A stretch of DNA of 64,000 nucleotides from Methylovulum sp. (lineage in GTDB: Bacteria > Pseudomonadota > Gammaproteobacteria > Methylococcales > Methylomonadaceae): positions 1 to 64,000 of the forward strand of contig JAQTQZ010000015.1 in NCBI GenBank assembly GCA_028712695.1, given 5' to 3'. How positions within the stretch are numbered: position 1 is the first letter of the stretch; the number at the start of each line of letters is the position of its first letter. The notes below the pieces were generated by a model, which searched no databases, was not told the DNA's origin, and worked only from the letters and a program-made list of their open reading frames with translations. Made by a program: the position numbers and the translations under genes. Shown one piece after another: positions 24,370 through 33,038 of this stretch.

Positions 24370-26431
24370 TCAACAAGCAAAAAAATGCCCACATCAAGGA
24401 GGCGTTGATGCGGGCACTAACCCATTTAACACTTTACAGGACTTTCAACAACATGAGGCTGACCGGCTCAATGGCAACATCATTGAGGTAAATCATAGCC
24501 CGATTGGACAAGCTAAAACACCAGCATTTGAGTTGATGCAACCTTATGTTGACTTTGGCGATGAGCTAATCCTTTTAAAGGGCAAAAAGCCCGTAGCCAC
24601 TAACTGGACACATATTGCAATAGATTCGACCAGTGTTTTACAGCAAGCCAAGCAAAAAGGCTTAAACGTCGGCGTTAGGTTGTCCGCTTCTGACCTCATT
24701 ATTGATGTTGACCCCAGAAACTACCCCACTGGTCGTGATTCACTGGCCGAACTGGTCAAGGATTTGCGCCTTGATTTGTCAAAAACGCCATGTGTCCAAA
24801 CGGGTGGCGGCGGTTTTCATTATTACCTCACCAAGCCCGAAGGCTTAGCAATTGTCGGCTCGTTGGAAATGTACCCAGGCATTGACTTCAAAACCTTGGG
24901 CGGTCAAGTTGTCGCCGCCGGCTCCATCCATCCTGACACTGGCCGATTGTACCAACCCGCCCCCACCTTTGGCTTGAGAAGACCCAAAGCACCAGAAGCG
25001 TTGCGCAAACTGTTGGAACGTTCAACTAAACGGCCTGAGGGTGCAAAACATGAACGTTGGGGCGAACTGTCCCCAAGCTGTTTAGAAAAAACGCTTGAGC
25101 AGTTGGATGTTGAGGACTTTAACGAAAATGGCAAATGGTTTGACCTGATGTGCGCTTGTCACCATGCCACGGCTGGTGAAGGGCGCGAAGAGTTCCTAGC
25201 CTGGAGTGCTGGCGATACCGAGTATTCAGACTGCTACGAAATCAACGCCAGACGCTGGGACAGTTTGCATGACACATCTAGGGGCGGCAAACCTGTCACC
25301 ATCGCCTATTTGTTTGAGGTCATGAAGCAACATAACGGTGTTGTGGTCGAGGATGACGATTTTGATGACTTTGACCCGGTTGACGGTACGGAGCCAGGCG
25401 CGTTACGTTGGCCAATATTGTCTAGGGCCGAGATGAAAGCGTTGCCGCCACCTAAATGGCTGATACCGGGGTTATTGCCTGAGGCTGGACTTGTTGCCAT
25501 TTATGGCGCGCCGAGTTCAGGAAAATCCTTCCTCGCCCTTGATATAGCAATGGCAATAGCCAGTGACACCAATTGGCACGGGCGCAAGGTGGTACCGGGT
25601 AATGTCCTTTATATCGCCGCTGAGGGTTCGGCCGGTTTCAATCCGCGGGTTGATGCTTGGGAAGCCGAATATGTTGACAATTTTCCCGTTGAACCTTTTA
25701 GGTTGATGAAAAGCGCGCTCAACCTATCCACAGAGAAAGAAGCCAAAGCCTTTGCCGATGAAATTGTTTTACAGTTTGAAAACTTGGGGCCATTAAAGCT
25801 GGTGGTTATTGACACCTTAAACCAAACCGCCGCAGGCGCGGACGAGAACAGCGCCAAAGACATGGGCTTGTATATTGCCAGCATGAAACGGTTACTTGAT
25901 AAAACAGGCGCCACCGTTATCGTGGTTCATCACTCGGGCAAAGATTCCGCTAAAGGTATGCGGGGAAGCACGGCGTTATTAGGTGCGATGGATACAACTA
26001 TCGAAGTGGTTAGAGACGCCAATAACGGCCCCATCACCGTGTCAGTGAAAAAACAAAAAGACGCCGAGGCGGAAGGCCCCAGCCGTTTTAGTTTAGACAA
26101 GGTGGGGACTTCGGCGGTGCTAAGGCCTAACGTTATGGCAGTGGACATGCCTGTGTTTGATGAACCCAACCCGGTTGTTGCCTTGGCTTGTCAGTTGGCT
26201 TTAGAGCACGGGGAACGTTTTCCATTAACCACCTTGGTTGAGGCTGTCATGGCAATGACGGGTAGAAAGCCATCCACTGTAAGAGCAGATATTGACAAGG
26301 CTATACCCCAAAATAAGGAAAAGGCGTTGGAAACTATTGACGGTCCATCTGTATGGAGAGAGCGGAAAGGCAACAACCCCAAGGGCGCAATGGAAATTTG
26401 TGTAGAACTGAAAAACAGCCTAACTGATTGA
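24362..26431 (+). CDS. Primase-polymerase fused to RepA-type helicase
   Basis: A 689-residue replication protein from ATG 24362 (the longer frame from 24272 overlaps alpA and has no support). Residues about 60-230 form a prim-pol domain (DLIIDVDPRNYPTGRDSLAE, TPCVQTGGGGFHYYLTKPEG, IDFKTLGGQVVAAGSIHPDT). A middle part (FDLMCACHHATAGEGREEFL, ARRWDSLHDTSRGGKPVTIA) looks like a PriCT-type helical domain. The C-terminal part is a RepA/DnaB-like AAA ATPase with Walker A IYGAPSSGKSFLALDIA near residue 380 and LKLVVIDTLNQTAAGADENS as Walker B. Such fusions start and unwind satellite DNA. A short repeat field follows and may be the origin. Confidence 0.9.
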   Translation: MANQQAKKCPHQGGVDAGTNPFNTLQDFQQHEADRLNGNIIEVNHSPIGQAKTPAFELMQPYVDFGDELILLKGKKPVATNWTHIAIDSTSVLQQAKQKGLNVGVRLSASDLIIDVDPRNYPTGRDSLAELVKDLRLDLSKTPCVQTGGGGFHYYLTKPEGLAIVGSLEMYPGIDFKTLGGQVVAAGSIHPDTGRLYQPAPTFGLRRPKAPEALRKLLERSTKRPEGAKHERWGELSPSCLEKTLEQLDVEDFNENGKWFDLMCACHHATAGEGREEFLAWSAGDTEYSDCYEINARRWDSLHDTSRGGKPVTIAYLFEVMKQHNGVVVEDDDFDDFDPVDGTEPGALRWPILSRAEMKALPPPKWLIPGLLPEAGLVAIYGAPSSGKSFLALDIAMAIASDTNWHGRKVVPGNVLYIAAEGSAGFNPRVDAWEAEYVDNFPVEPFRLMKSALNLSTEKEAKAFADEIVLQFENLGPLKLVVIDTLNQTAAGADENSAKDMGLYIASMKRLLDKTGATVIVVHHSGKDSAKGMRGSTALLGAMDTTIEVVRDANNGPITVSVKKQKDAEAEGPSRFSLDKVGTSAVLRPNVMAVDMPVFDEPNPVVALACQLALEHGERFPLTTLVEAVMAMTGRKPSTVRADIDKAIPQNKEKALETIDGPSVWRERKGNNPKGAMEICVELKNSLTD

Positions 26432-26439
26432 TTTGTATT

Positions 26440-26705
26440 AGTTCTGTGGTTCTGTACGTGTTTTGTTCTTTTTTAGCATTTTGGCTATTTCTGACAGAAC
26501 CAAACGAAATCAATAGCTTATGCTAAATCGACCAGGTTTTACGTTTTTTGGTTCTGTGGTTCTGTTTTTTGGTTCTGTCAGGCAGAACCAAACTAAATCA
26601 ATGGCTTATAAAGCCTATTGTCTGATGCACAGAACCAACACAGAACCACCGATTAAGTTGGTTCTGTGCGTGTGTTTATCTTAAATAAACACGCAGCAGA
26701 ACCGA
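26440..26705. repeat. GGTTCTGT / ACAGAACC repeat field (candidate origin)
   Basis: At least ten copies of (G)GTTCTGT or its complement lie in 265 bases. Forward copies are doubled (TTCTGTGGTTCTGT) at 26441 and 26549. Two longer direct units share CAGAACCAAACNAAATCAAT and GGCTTAT-like ends. The field starts ten bases after the primase-helicase stop. Iteron-like repeats beside the replication gene are typical for a satellite origin such as P4 ori and crr. Confidence 0.7.
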
Positions 26706-26770
26706 ATCGCCAAAACTACTTAAAGTATCAAGTCCTAAGGGGTATTAAAAGCAAAGACAAAACCTGGTCG
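26529..26770. repeat. CGACCAGGTTTT inverted pair
   Basis: CGACCAGGTTTT (26529-26540) and AAAACCTGGTCG (26759-26770) are perfect inverted copies 218 bases apart, enclosing most of the repeat field. A related direct copy, AAAACCTGGCCGAT, is at 27962. Confidence 0.55.
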
Positions 26771-27192
26771 ATATTGTCCCACCCCGGCTGTAGTAGTTGA
26801 GCGATGGAAGATTAAACAGTCCACAATCAATTTTAGGTGCTTGTCAGGCCGTTTGCTTACTCTAGCAATTAAAAACTTGGCTACGGAGGTTAGAAGTTAG
26901 TTAATCCTCACAATCTGCACATCCTTAGCGTCAATAAATCCCCTTCGTCTTCGCGGCTAAAAATCCTTCAACTTCCCATCTGCTCACTATCGCGCGGGTG
27001 CGTGTACACAAGGCCCCTATGCAATCGTCACCAAAAACTAGGCCGAATCCACCCTTAAAACCTAAGCCCTCTGATTACTAATCATTCCGTTAAGTCAATC
27101 ATCCCATTGATTATGAAGGGGAATAATAAACGCCAACGTATTGAGAACACGGCATAATAACTTTACCTAACACATTTTATGAGGATTTAATA

Positions 27193-27666
27193 ATGGCAAG
27201 TAAAGTAACAGCAAAGGCTAAGGCTCTTTTTCTGGAGGTGCTAGAAGAAACCGCATCACCAGGCGAAGCAGCAAAAGCAATTGGGATTAGTCGGCGCTAT
27301 GCTTATGACATCAGGAAAGCGGATGCTGAGTTTGCCGCTAATTGGGACAAAGCAATTGAGATAGCGCTTGATAGCTTACTTGATGAAGCCTATGCCCGTG
27401 CCACCAAAGGCAGTGACGAGCCCATAGTCTTTAATGGGCAAATAATGAAAGACGAGAACGGGGGCATTCTGACAATTCCCAAGAAGTCAGACCGCTTGCT
27501 GGAAGTGTTGTTGAAGTTCCGTTATGGAGACCAAATGTCTGACCGTTTAAAGGTGAAGGTAGAAAGCACAGGCCTAAGTGTGGAAGGGTTGCAGAATATG
27601 TCGCCTACTGAACGCGCAAGCCTAACCAGTCTATTAAGTAAGTACCAAGGGGATGAAAATGCTTAA
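27193..27666 (+). CDS. Terminase-small-subunit-like protein
   Basis: A 157-residue protein with an N-terminal helix-turn-helix (ETASPGEAAKAIGISRRYAY), then FAANWDKAIEIALDSLLDEA and a part typical of phage small terminases (SDRLLEVLLKFRYGDQMSDR). Small terminase subunits choose the DNA to be packaged. PICIs carry their own so that the helper phage packages island DNA. No large terminase is present, in line with that role. The call is by pattern, not by alignment. Confidence 0.65.
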   Translation: MASKVTAKAKALFLEVLEETASPGEAAKAIGISRRYAYDIRKADAEFAANWDKAIEIALDSLLDEAYARATKGSDEPIVFNGQIMKDENGGILTIPKKSDRLLEVLLKFRYGDQMSDRLKVKVESTGLSVEGLQNMSPTERASLTSLLSKYQGDENA

Positions 27667-27946
27667 CACCAACAAATTGAACGTGTTCGAGGCGTTACAG
27701 GTTTTGACCTTGATTGACACAAGCCTAAACAACCTCGAAGAGACATCACCAGGCATCATTAAGGCCTTAGGCGGTGCAGAACAGGTAAGTAAGAACCTGA
27801 GTATAAATAGTCTTAATTTAGCGCCTGTACCTAAAATTGATGAAGAAATCTGGCTTAGGGCCTGTAAGGCACAGCAAGCAAAATTTACGGGCAATCAAGG
27901 CATTGTAATCAACCAAGGTTTGCCAGACCAAGCCCATTATGTTTAG
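27659..27946 (+). CDS. Hypothetical protein, coupled to TerS-like gene
   Basis: About 95 residues, overlapping the previous gene by eight bases. AAGGGG lies six bases before ATG 27659; ATG 27653 is also possible. NKLNVFEALQVLTLIDTSLN and PKIDEEIWLRACKAQQAKF show helical character only. No family recognised. The tight overlap indicates it is made with the terminase-like protein. Confidence 0.6.
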   Translation: MLNTNKLNVFEALQVLTLIDTSLNNLEETSPGIIKALGGAEQVSKNLSINSLNLAPVPKIDEEIWLRACKAQQAKFTGNQGIVINQGLPDQAHYV

Positions 27947-28298
27947 ACCCTAATCACAGTTAAAACCTGGCCGATTGCGGCAACAAGGCCAGGCATTAAA
28001 CGCTAGTGTTGTCAAACGTTTAACCACGCCAAAATAGGTTGTATTACCCTCTTAATTGATAGACTCGGTGCCAAATAAGTTGGCGTTTTGTCAAAAGGCA
28101 ACTAGCGTATTACGAACACTGAGTCTATCAATTGATTGGGTTAAACAGCGTTAAACGCTGGCGTTAAAAACACCAAACCAGCACAAAATTTATCGCATCC
28201 GGGTTAGCATTGGCGCTGACCCTAGCTATCGGCGATAGCACAAGACCCCGCTATAAGGCCCGGATAATTAACCAACATTATCTACTAGAGGCCACATC
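27947..28298. other. Non-coding region with long inverted repeat
   Basis: 352 bases without a gene. Contains the AAAACCTGGCCGAT word, TAAACGCT(A/G)G-type words at 27996 and 28151, and the 17-base inverted repeat listed separately. A control or transfer region is likely. Confidence 0.5.
28054..28133. repeat. 17-bp inverted repeat with 46-base loop
   Basis: AATTGATAGACTCGGTG at 28054-28070 pairs with CACTGAGTCTATCAATT at 28117-28133; the only non-Watson-Crick pair is G-T. The loop contains TTGGCGTTTTG. No T tail. Such a structure fits an origin of transfer, a packaging site or a large operator more than a terminator. Confidence 0.65.
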
Positions 28299-29030
28299 AT
28301 GAAGCATCAACTCCAAGCAGTACCCTTTTTATCCTCCCAGCAAATCGGTGAACTAGCATCCAAATTGGATACAAATCACCGCCAGATGCTAAAACTGATC
28401 GACGACTTCAACGCTGCTATCAAGGTCAAGCGGTTGGAAATCTCCACCAGATGGCAGAGTAATTCCTACATTGGGATGGAACAGCGTTCCCATGCAGCGC
28501 AAAGTGAAACCCGAGAAGCCATCTTAGCCATTAAGAACAAGGCAGAAGAAACATTGGACACAGTGTTTAAAGATGCTGGCGCTACTTATCACCAAATCCT
28601 ACCCCAAAAACAGTTCTATGATTCCCCGGTTAAAGTGCTCGCTCGGCAAGGTTTAGGTAGCGTTGAGCGGTCACAATACCTTGAACAGTTGGAAAGCTCG
28701 GGCCCTATCGAAGTTGCGAATCTAGGCCAATTTGCCGTGTCCACCAACAACCTCATGCTAGCAACCGCCGTGTTGTCCAAGCTGGATTCTATGCCGAGCA
28801 AAGATAGACCGTTCGGGCAATTGGAGCTTGCCAAAGCTATGCACCTTGACGAGTTCGAAAAGACAGACCAGTACCTAAAAATCGCAGAAGCACGGTTCCA
28901 AGGCCTTACCCTTGCCTATCGCGCATTTAGAACCGGCCAAGTCAACCCCATCAATACTTTGTCAATGGGTATTAGAATGAAAGGCATTGACGAAAACGTG
29001 ATGAAATCGCTGGAGGCTCAAAATGCCTAA
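28299..29030 (+). CDS. Uncharacterised element protein (243 aa)
   Basis: A helical 243-residue protein with start behind AGAGG. The first third is predicted coiled coil (SSQQIGELASKLDTNHRQML, then RSHAAQSETREAILAIKNKA). The second part has ARQGLGSVERSQYLEQLESS and RPFGQLELAKAMHLDEFEKT. No known family. It overlaps the next gene by eight bases. It may be a satellite capsid-size or scaffold-like factor, but nothing in the sequence proves this. Confidence 0.6.
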   Translation: MKHQLQAVPFLSSQQIGELASKLDTNHRQMLKLIDDFNAAIKVKRLEISTRWQSNSYIGMEQRSHAAQSETREAILAIKNKAEETLDTVFKDAGATYHQILPQKQFYDSPVKVLARQGLGSVERSQYLEQLESSGPIEVANLGQFAVSTNNLMLATAVLSKLDSMPSKDRPFGQLELAKAMHLDEFEKTDQYLKIAEARFQGLTLAYRAFRTGQVNPINTLSMGIRMKGIDENVMKSLEAQNA

Positions 29031-29295
29031 TACTAACCAAGCCTTAATAATTGCCCTGATGGCGCTTGCCTTAGCGACTAAAGCAGGTGCAACCGAGGAA
29101 GTGGAATTGTTCCACCAGCTTGAACGTTCCGCAAACCTGGCCGATGTTGCCATTGGTTCTGACACCTTTGATGAGGCTGGCGAGATATTGGGCTTTAAAT
29201 ACTCAAGGCCATTAGACCTTTATGTAGGGCCCGACGAATGGCAAGAAGCTGAAAAACAGCCATTCGCCCACATGAAATACGCTAGAAATCATTAA
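29023..29295 (+). CDS. Hypothetical small element protein (90 aa)
   Basis: The N terminus (MPNTNQALIIALMALALATK AGA) could be a signal peptide or membrane anchor; the rest (TEEVELFHQLERSANLADVA, then SRPLDLYVGPDEWQEAEKQP) is acidic. No family recognised. It overlaps the 243-residue gene by eight bases, and a terminator follows 25 bases after its stop. Confidence 0.55.
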   Translation: MPNTNQALIIALMALALATKAGATEEVELFHQLERSANLADVAIGSDTFDEAGEILGFKYSRPLDLYVGPDEWQEAEKQPFAHMKYARNH

Positions 29296-29320
29296 TCTTT
29301 GTGTTTAGTCCGTGTTTAAA

Positions 29321-29352
29321 GGGCTTATCTGTAATGGATAAGCCCTTTTTTA
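29321..29352 (+). terminator. Strong Rho-independent terminator
   Basis: GGGCTTATC and GATAAGCCC with a seven-base loop, then T6. It ends the satellite operon and isolates the HTH-GTPase gene from read-through. Confidence 0.9.
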
Positions 29353-29440
29353 TTAAGCGCTTACGAGCCAATACCTGCTAATTTCATATCGGGCAGCTAA
29401 AATACTGACATAAATCATAAAAATACACACAAACAAACGA

Positions 29441-29484
29441 TTGACTCAAAATTTATTTATGAATACTATATGAAACGTTTCATA
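29441..29484 (+). promoter_or_regulatory. Promoter and perfect 16-bp palindromic operator of the HTH-GTPase gene
   Basis: TTGACT (29441-29446), a 17-base spacer and TACTAT (29464-29469) form a good sigma-70 promoter. TATGAAACGTTTCATA (29469-29484), a perfect palindrome, begins in the -10 and covers the start site. The gene's ATG is 28 bases downstream behind CGGAG. The most likely binder is the helix-turn-helix domain of the gene product itself. Confidence 0.75.
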
Positions 29485-29512
29485 ATCGTTTTAATTTAAT
29501 AGCGGAGTCGTC

Positions 29513-31675
29513 ATGAATAGCCACAAGAATAGCGAAATTAGCCCAATTGAAATTGGTCATTTTCTCAGCAGAATTAGAGAGCAAGCAGGAATCAAACAAG
29601 CAGAGTTAGCAAAAAAAATTACATGGAGTCCTGCAATGCTATCTCGCATTGAAGTAGGAGATCGCCAGTTGTCACCTGACGAGCTCCAAACAATTTTAGA
29701 GGGCATTAACACACCTGAAGCACTGCACCTATCCGAAATGCTATATCGCCAGTGGTCAATATTGCCCAGACCTCCATTAAGCCATCCCGATCAAGATATT
29801 CTTTGGAATGCTGAGCAAGCGGCGCAAAAGCTGCTCGCACTGTCTGAGCAACCTGAAATTAAACAATCGTTTCAACATCGCTTAGAAGCATACATAGAGC
29901 GCATTGAAAAACTAGCGACTCAGCTGCTAAAACGTGAGCATCAAATAGCATTTATTGGCAGTATTGGCATAGGCAAATCAACAGCCATTTGTCAGCTTGC
30001 CAATCTAACAATGCCTAACCCTAATGGAAATTTTGATGCTGTACTTGAGGTTGGGTCAGGCGGCATCACAGTTTGTGAAGTGCATGTGTTATCAGGGTCG
30101 GAGTATGAAATAAGGATTGAGCCGCGCACAGATGATGAAATTCGAACTGATATACGGGATTTTGCTGTCAATCTATTAAGTGCAATAGACGTAAAAAAAG
30201 CTGCTGATAGAGATGGTGGGGATAACGATTCTCAGGGTATTTCCAAAGAAATACAACGCGCTTTACGAAATATGTCGGGCTTAATCAGACGGTCTGAAAA
30301 ACAAGCTACTGGGAAACCTATTCGTACAGATAAAGCGAAGGAATTAGCACAACAATTTCCAGAAGAACGTGATTTGATTATTGAAATAATGGCGCGAATG
30401 GAGCTGCACAAAAGAGATAGAAGAAACGTTCTGTATAATAGCAGCACAGGAAAGCCCCCTTTAAAATGGCTGAAGGATACTTTTGAGCTAATCAATAATG
30501 GACGCCATCCTGATTTTACGTTACCAAAGCGAATTGAAGTTGTTGTAAAAGATCAACTCCTTGCACATAGCGAATGCTTGGTGCGCATAATAGACACCAA
30601 AGGCATTGACAATAAAGAAACTGCTGCAAGACCAGATTTAGAGGGGCATTTAAAGGACTTACACACAATTACTGTTCTTTGTTCTGGATTTAACGACGCG
30701 CCTGCTAGAAATCCTTGGCAACTTCTTGAACGAGCTAAAGATATAGGTGTTCAGACGCTAGAACTTAATTCATCTTTGCTTATTTTACCACACACAGGTG
30801 AAGCGCTTAAAGAAAAAGATGAAGATTCAGGCCAGTACGTTGAATCCGAAGAAGAAGGGTATGAGCGCAAAGCTGAAACAGTGGAAGATGCTTTAGAGCC
30901 CCTTGGTCTTCGCGGATTGCCAATATATTTTTTCAACGCCTATCAAGATAACGTAGAAAAATTGAGAGAATTTCTGAATCAGCGCTTGACTGCGGTTCGT
31001 AATTCATTTCGTATAAAGCTTGACGAAACCATCGAAGAGACTGAAAGACTGCTGGAAAATCATGAGCAAGAGCAAGTTCAAGAAGTTATACGTAGCGCTG
31101 GAAGGAGGATTGAAAGTTGGGTAAGACAACATGAAACATTGCCTACGATCAATATTCATGTGCAAGACGACCTAATAAATGCAATGGACAGGGCTTATGC
31201 CAATACAATTAAGGCCACTATTTGGCGTAAAGGTAAATGGGATAAATTAGATTACTGTCATCATTTAAGCTATGGCTCTCGTTTGCTTGCCGCTAAGCTG
31301 CTTAGAGAACATGAATCGAAATTTAATGATTTTTGTATGACATTAAGCGGAGACCCAGAGTATGCGGATGCTCAAGACTTTATTAAACAAGCTCAAAATA
31401 CGCTTTCCTCTGCTTTTCAAGCGTTGCTCAGTAAGATTGAATTAACTGGTGAAAGCTATTTTAGCAATGAACTGGCTTCGGCATACGCCGCACCGCTATG
31501 GGGCAACTGTGAAGCCGAATATGGTCAAGGCTATAGGGCACGCGTTGTTCAGCATAATAGAGATTGGTTTAATGGAGAGCGCACAATAAAATTAGAGAAG
31601 GACATTTATGTTCTTATTGAAAGAGAATGGAGATTGGCACTTAATAAAGTTAGTGCATTAATTGAAATCGAATAA
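29513..31675 (+). CDS. XRE helix-turn-helix protein fused to dynamin-like GTPase
   Basis: A 720-residue fusion. Residues 12-70 are an XRE/Cro-type helix-turn-helix (IGHFLSRIREQAGIKQAELA, then SPAMLSRIEVGDRQLS). A helical linker leads to a GTPase domain: P-loop FIGSIGIGKST (149-157), a switch I-like GGITVCEV (183-190) and DTKG (361-364, with RIIDTKGID). No clear NKxD is seen, so the base-specificity motif is absent or altered. An insert of about 140 residues with many charges lies between switch I and DTKG. The C-terminal 200 residues are largely helical (IEETERLLENHEQEQVQEVI), as in stalk regions of dynamin-like proteins. AT-rich and codon use unlike the replication genes, thus cargo. It stands alone between two terminators with its own promoter and operator. 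A single-gene phage-defence sensor is my reading; I do not recognise a described system. Confidence 0.75.
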   Translation: MNSHKNSEISPIEIGHFLSRIREQAGIKQAELAKKITWSPAMLSRIEVGDRQLSPDELQTILEGINTPEALHLSEMLYRQWSILPRPPLSHPDQDILWNAEQAAQKLLALSEQPEIKQSFQHRLEAYIERIEKLATQLLKREHQIAFIGSIGIGKSTAICQLANLTMPNPNGNFDAVLEVGSGGITVCEVHVLSGSEYEIRIEPRTDDEIRTDIRDFAVNLLSAIDVKKAADRDGGDNDSQGISKEIQRALRNMSGLIRRSEKQATGKPIRTDKAKELAQQFPEERDLIIEIMARMELHKRDRRNVLYNSSTGKPPLKWLKDTFELINNGRHPDFTLPKRIEVVVKDQLLAHSECLVRIIDTKGIDNKETAARPDLEGHLKDLHTITVLCSGFNDAPARNPWQLLERAKDIGVQTLELNSSLLILPHTGEALKEKDEDSGQYVESEEEGYERKAETVEDALEPLGLRGLPIYFFNAYQDNVEKLREFLNQRLTAVRNSFRIKLDETIEETERLLENHEQEQVQEVIRSAGRRIESWVRQHETLPTINIHVQDDLINAMDRAYANTIKATIWRKGKWDKLDYCHHLSYGSRLLAAKLLREHESKFNDFCMTLSGDPEYADAQDFIKQAQNTLSSAFQALLSKIELTGESYFSNELASAYAAPLWGNCEAEYGQGYRARVVQHNRDWFNGERTIKLEKDIYVLIEREWRLALNKVSALIEIE

Positions 31676-31838
31676 TTGCTTTTGCCTGAATCATGCTGGG
31701 GAATTGGCTACAATTCCCCACAAAGTAGAGTAAAGATGATTACTTGCAGTATTTTGCAGGTTTTTCTCTTGAAGCCCCGCTCCCATACCCTTCATACCAC
31801 GACATAATTGCCTCACTAACCAATAATAGAGAGAAATT

Positions 31839-32369
31839 ATGATGGCCTATGAAGAAATGAGCATGAAAAACCTATTGGAACTCCATAACAAGCTATGTCC
31901 TGATAATCCGGCAAACCCTAAGACGTTTGCGACCAAGGATAAGTTAATAGCCCGGATTGAACATATTAATGCTACAAGCATCATCCTTGTGGACTCTAGC
32001 ATTGATGGTGAATTTAGGATTTTAGGACACAAAAAGAAAACCGAGGCAACGGAAGAGCATATAGAACAACGCCTTGAGGTTGTCGAGGACGAGCTGGCAG
32101 CACCTGAAACACCTAAAAAAGCCGTTAAGAAGGCCAAAAAAAGCAAACCACTGGCCGAACCCAAACTAAAAGGCCCTACTATAAAAAGCGTTGCAGAAAA
32201 GTTGATACTAGACCCGGCTGGTTATCCTTACAAGGCCATAGTGGAGATGGTGAAAGCAGAAATTGAATGCAACACCACTATTGGGTGCGTAAGCTGGTAT
32301 GCCAATAAGTTGAGAAAGGCAGGGATTGAAGTGCCTGAGCGTACGAAGCCGATAAAACCGACCGAGTGA
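31839..32369 (+). CDS. Hypothetical element protein with lysine-rich linker (176 aa)
   Basis: The N terminus (MSMKNLLELHNKLCPDNPAN, then PKTFATKDKLIARIEHI) resembles SAP-like helical domains. A lysine/alanine linker (KKAVKKAKKSKPLAEPKLKG) joins it to a second domain (VAEKLILDPAGYPYKAIVEM, then TTIGCVSWYANKLRKAGIEV) of the kind found in phage and satellite proteins that bind DNA. The function is unknown. AGAGAG lies before ATG 31839. A 163-base gap separates it from the HTH-GTPase. Confidence 0.6.
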   Translation: MMAYEEMSMKNLLELHNKLCPDNPANPKTFATKDKLIARIEHINATSIILVDSSIDGEFRILGHKKKTEATEEHIEQRLEVVEDELAAPETPKKAVKKAKKSKPLAEPKLKGPTIKSVAEKLILDPAGYPYKAIVEMVKAEIECNTTIGCVSWYANKLRKAGIEVPERTKPIKPTE

Positions 32370-32377
32370 GGGATAAA

Positions 32378-32409
32378 CAAAGTGGCTATATAGCGATATA
32401 GCCACTTTG
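32378..32409. terminator. Terminator between convergent genes
   Basis: CAAAGTGGCTATAT and its complement form a perfect 14-base stem with a four-base loop. It lies between the stops of two converging genes and has no long T tract. Confidence 0.7.
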
Positions 32410-32419
32410 CCATTAAGAG

Positions 32420-32854
32420 TTAAGCCGCTTTTCGCTCTTGCTCTTTCTTGTAATAATACTCAACGTCACCACTGACTACCACTTCAAGTTCTCCCCAACC
32501 AGAATGCTCGGAGTCGTCCATAGCATCTTTGATTAGCTTTTTTATTAGCCCTCTGGTTCTGTAGTGGTTGAGTATGAAGTCAGTTATTTGGTCACACCAC
32601 CAGTAAAACGCTATATCAGCCTTGCGCTCGCACCCGTACACCTCGATTAAGCCTTTCCTGATATTGGCAGTGTTACAAGCATTAGCGACTAGGTCAAATA
32701 GCTGTTGACCCTCAAACTCGTAATTACGCAATTTAGGTAAAAATCCCTCAACTGCCGATATTACGTTAAGCCAGCGTTCGAATCGCCAAGTGCCTAAATA
32801 GCCTTCTTTTGAAAGCTGTTGAAGTTGAGCGGTAGTAAAGGTAGCAGTGTTCAT
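32420..32854 (-). CDS. Hypothetical protein (144 aa), minus strand, in element 2
   Basis: A soluble protein of 144 residues: TAQLQQLSKEGYLGTWRFER, then CNTANIRKGLIEVYGCERKA and CDQITDFILNHYRTRGLIKK. It is the only minus-strand gene of element 2 and the last before the tRNA. No family recognised. Likely cargo or a phage-response gene. Confidence 0.6.
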   Translation of the reverse strand: MNTATFTTAQLQQLSKEGYLGTWRFERWLNVISAVEGFLPKLRNYEFEGQQLFDLVANACNTANIRKGLIEVYGCERKADIAFYWWCDQITDFILNHYRTRGLIKKLIKDAMDDSEHSGWGELEVVVSGDVEYYYKKEQERKAA

Positions 32855-33006
32855 TGTATCTGTCCTGTAAAGTAGGTTAATGCCAAAAGGCGTTTTTCAA
32901 TAATCACTACCCCTACAGGATGCTTTCAAGGTTAGCATACTTTTAAATTATTTTTCATTTATTCTTGTTTTGTGTTTAAACCGTGTTTAGGAAAACGTCA
33001 GGCAAT

Positions 33007-33038
33007 AAAAAAGGCCTAGACGAAACCGTCTAAGCCTT
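33007..33038 (-). terminator. tRNA-Thr terminator (beside att copy 3)
   Basis: AAGGCCTAGACG and CGTCTAAGCCTT with a four-base loop; read on the minus strand it is followed by U6. It terminates the tRNA-Thr transcript. Related hairpins lie beside the other two att copies. Confidence 0.8.

Larger units (their letters stand above)
26432..27192. other. Non-coding region between primase-helicase and TerS-like gene
   Basis: 761 bases with no gene. The first 280 bases hold many GGTTCTGT/ACAGAACC words; a CGACCAGGTTTT pair flanks part of the region. The rest (26,800-27,180) is unremarkable. Confidence 0.5.
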
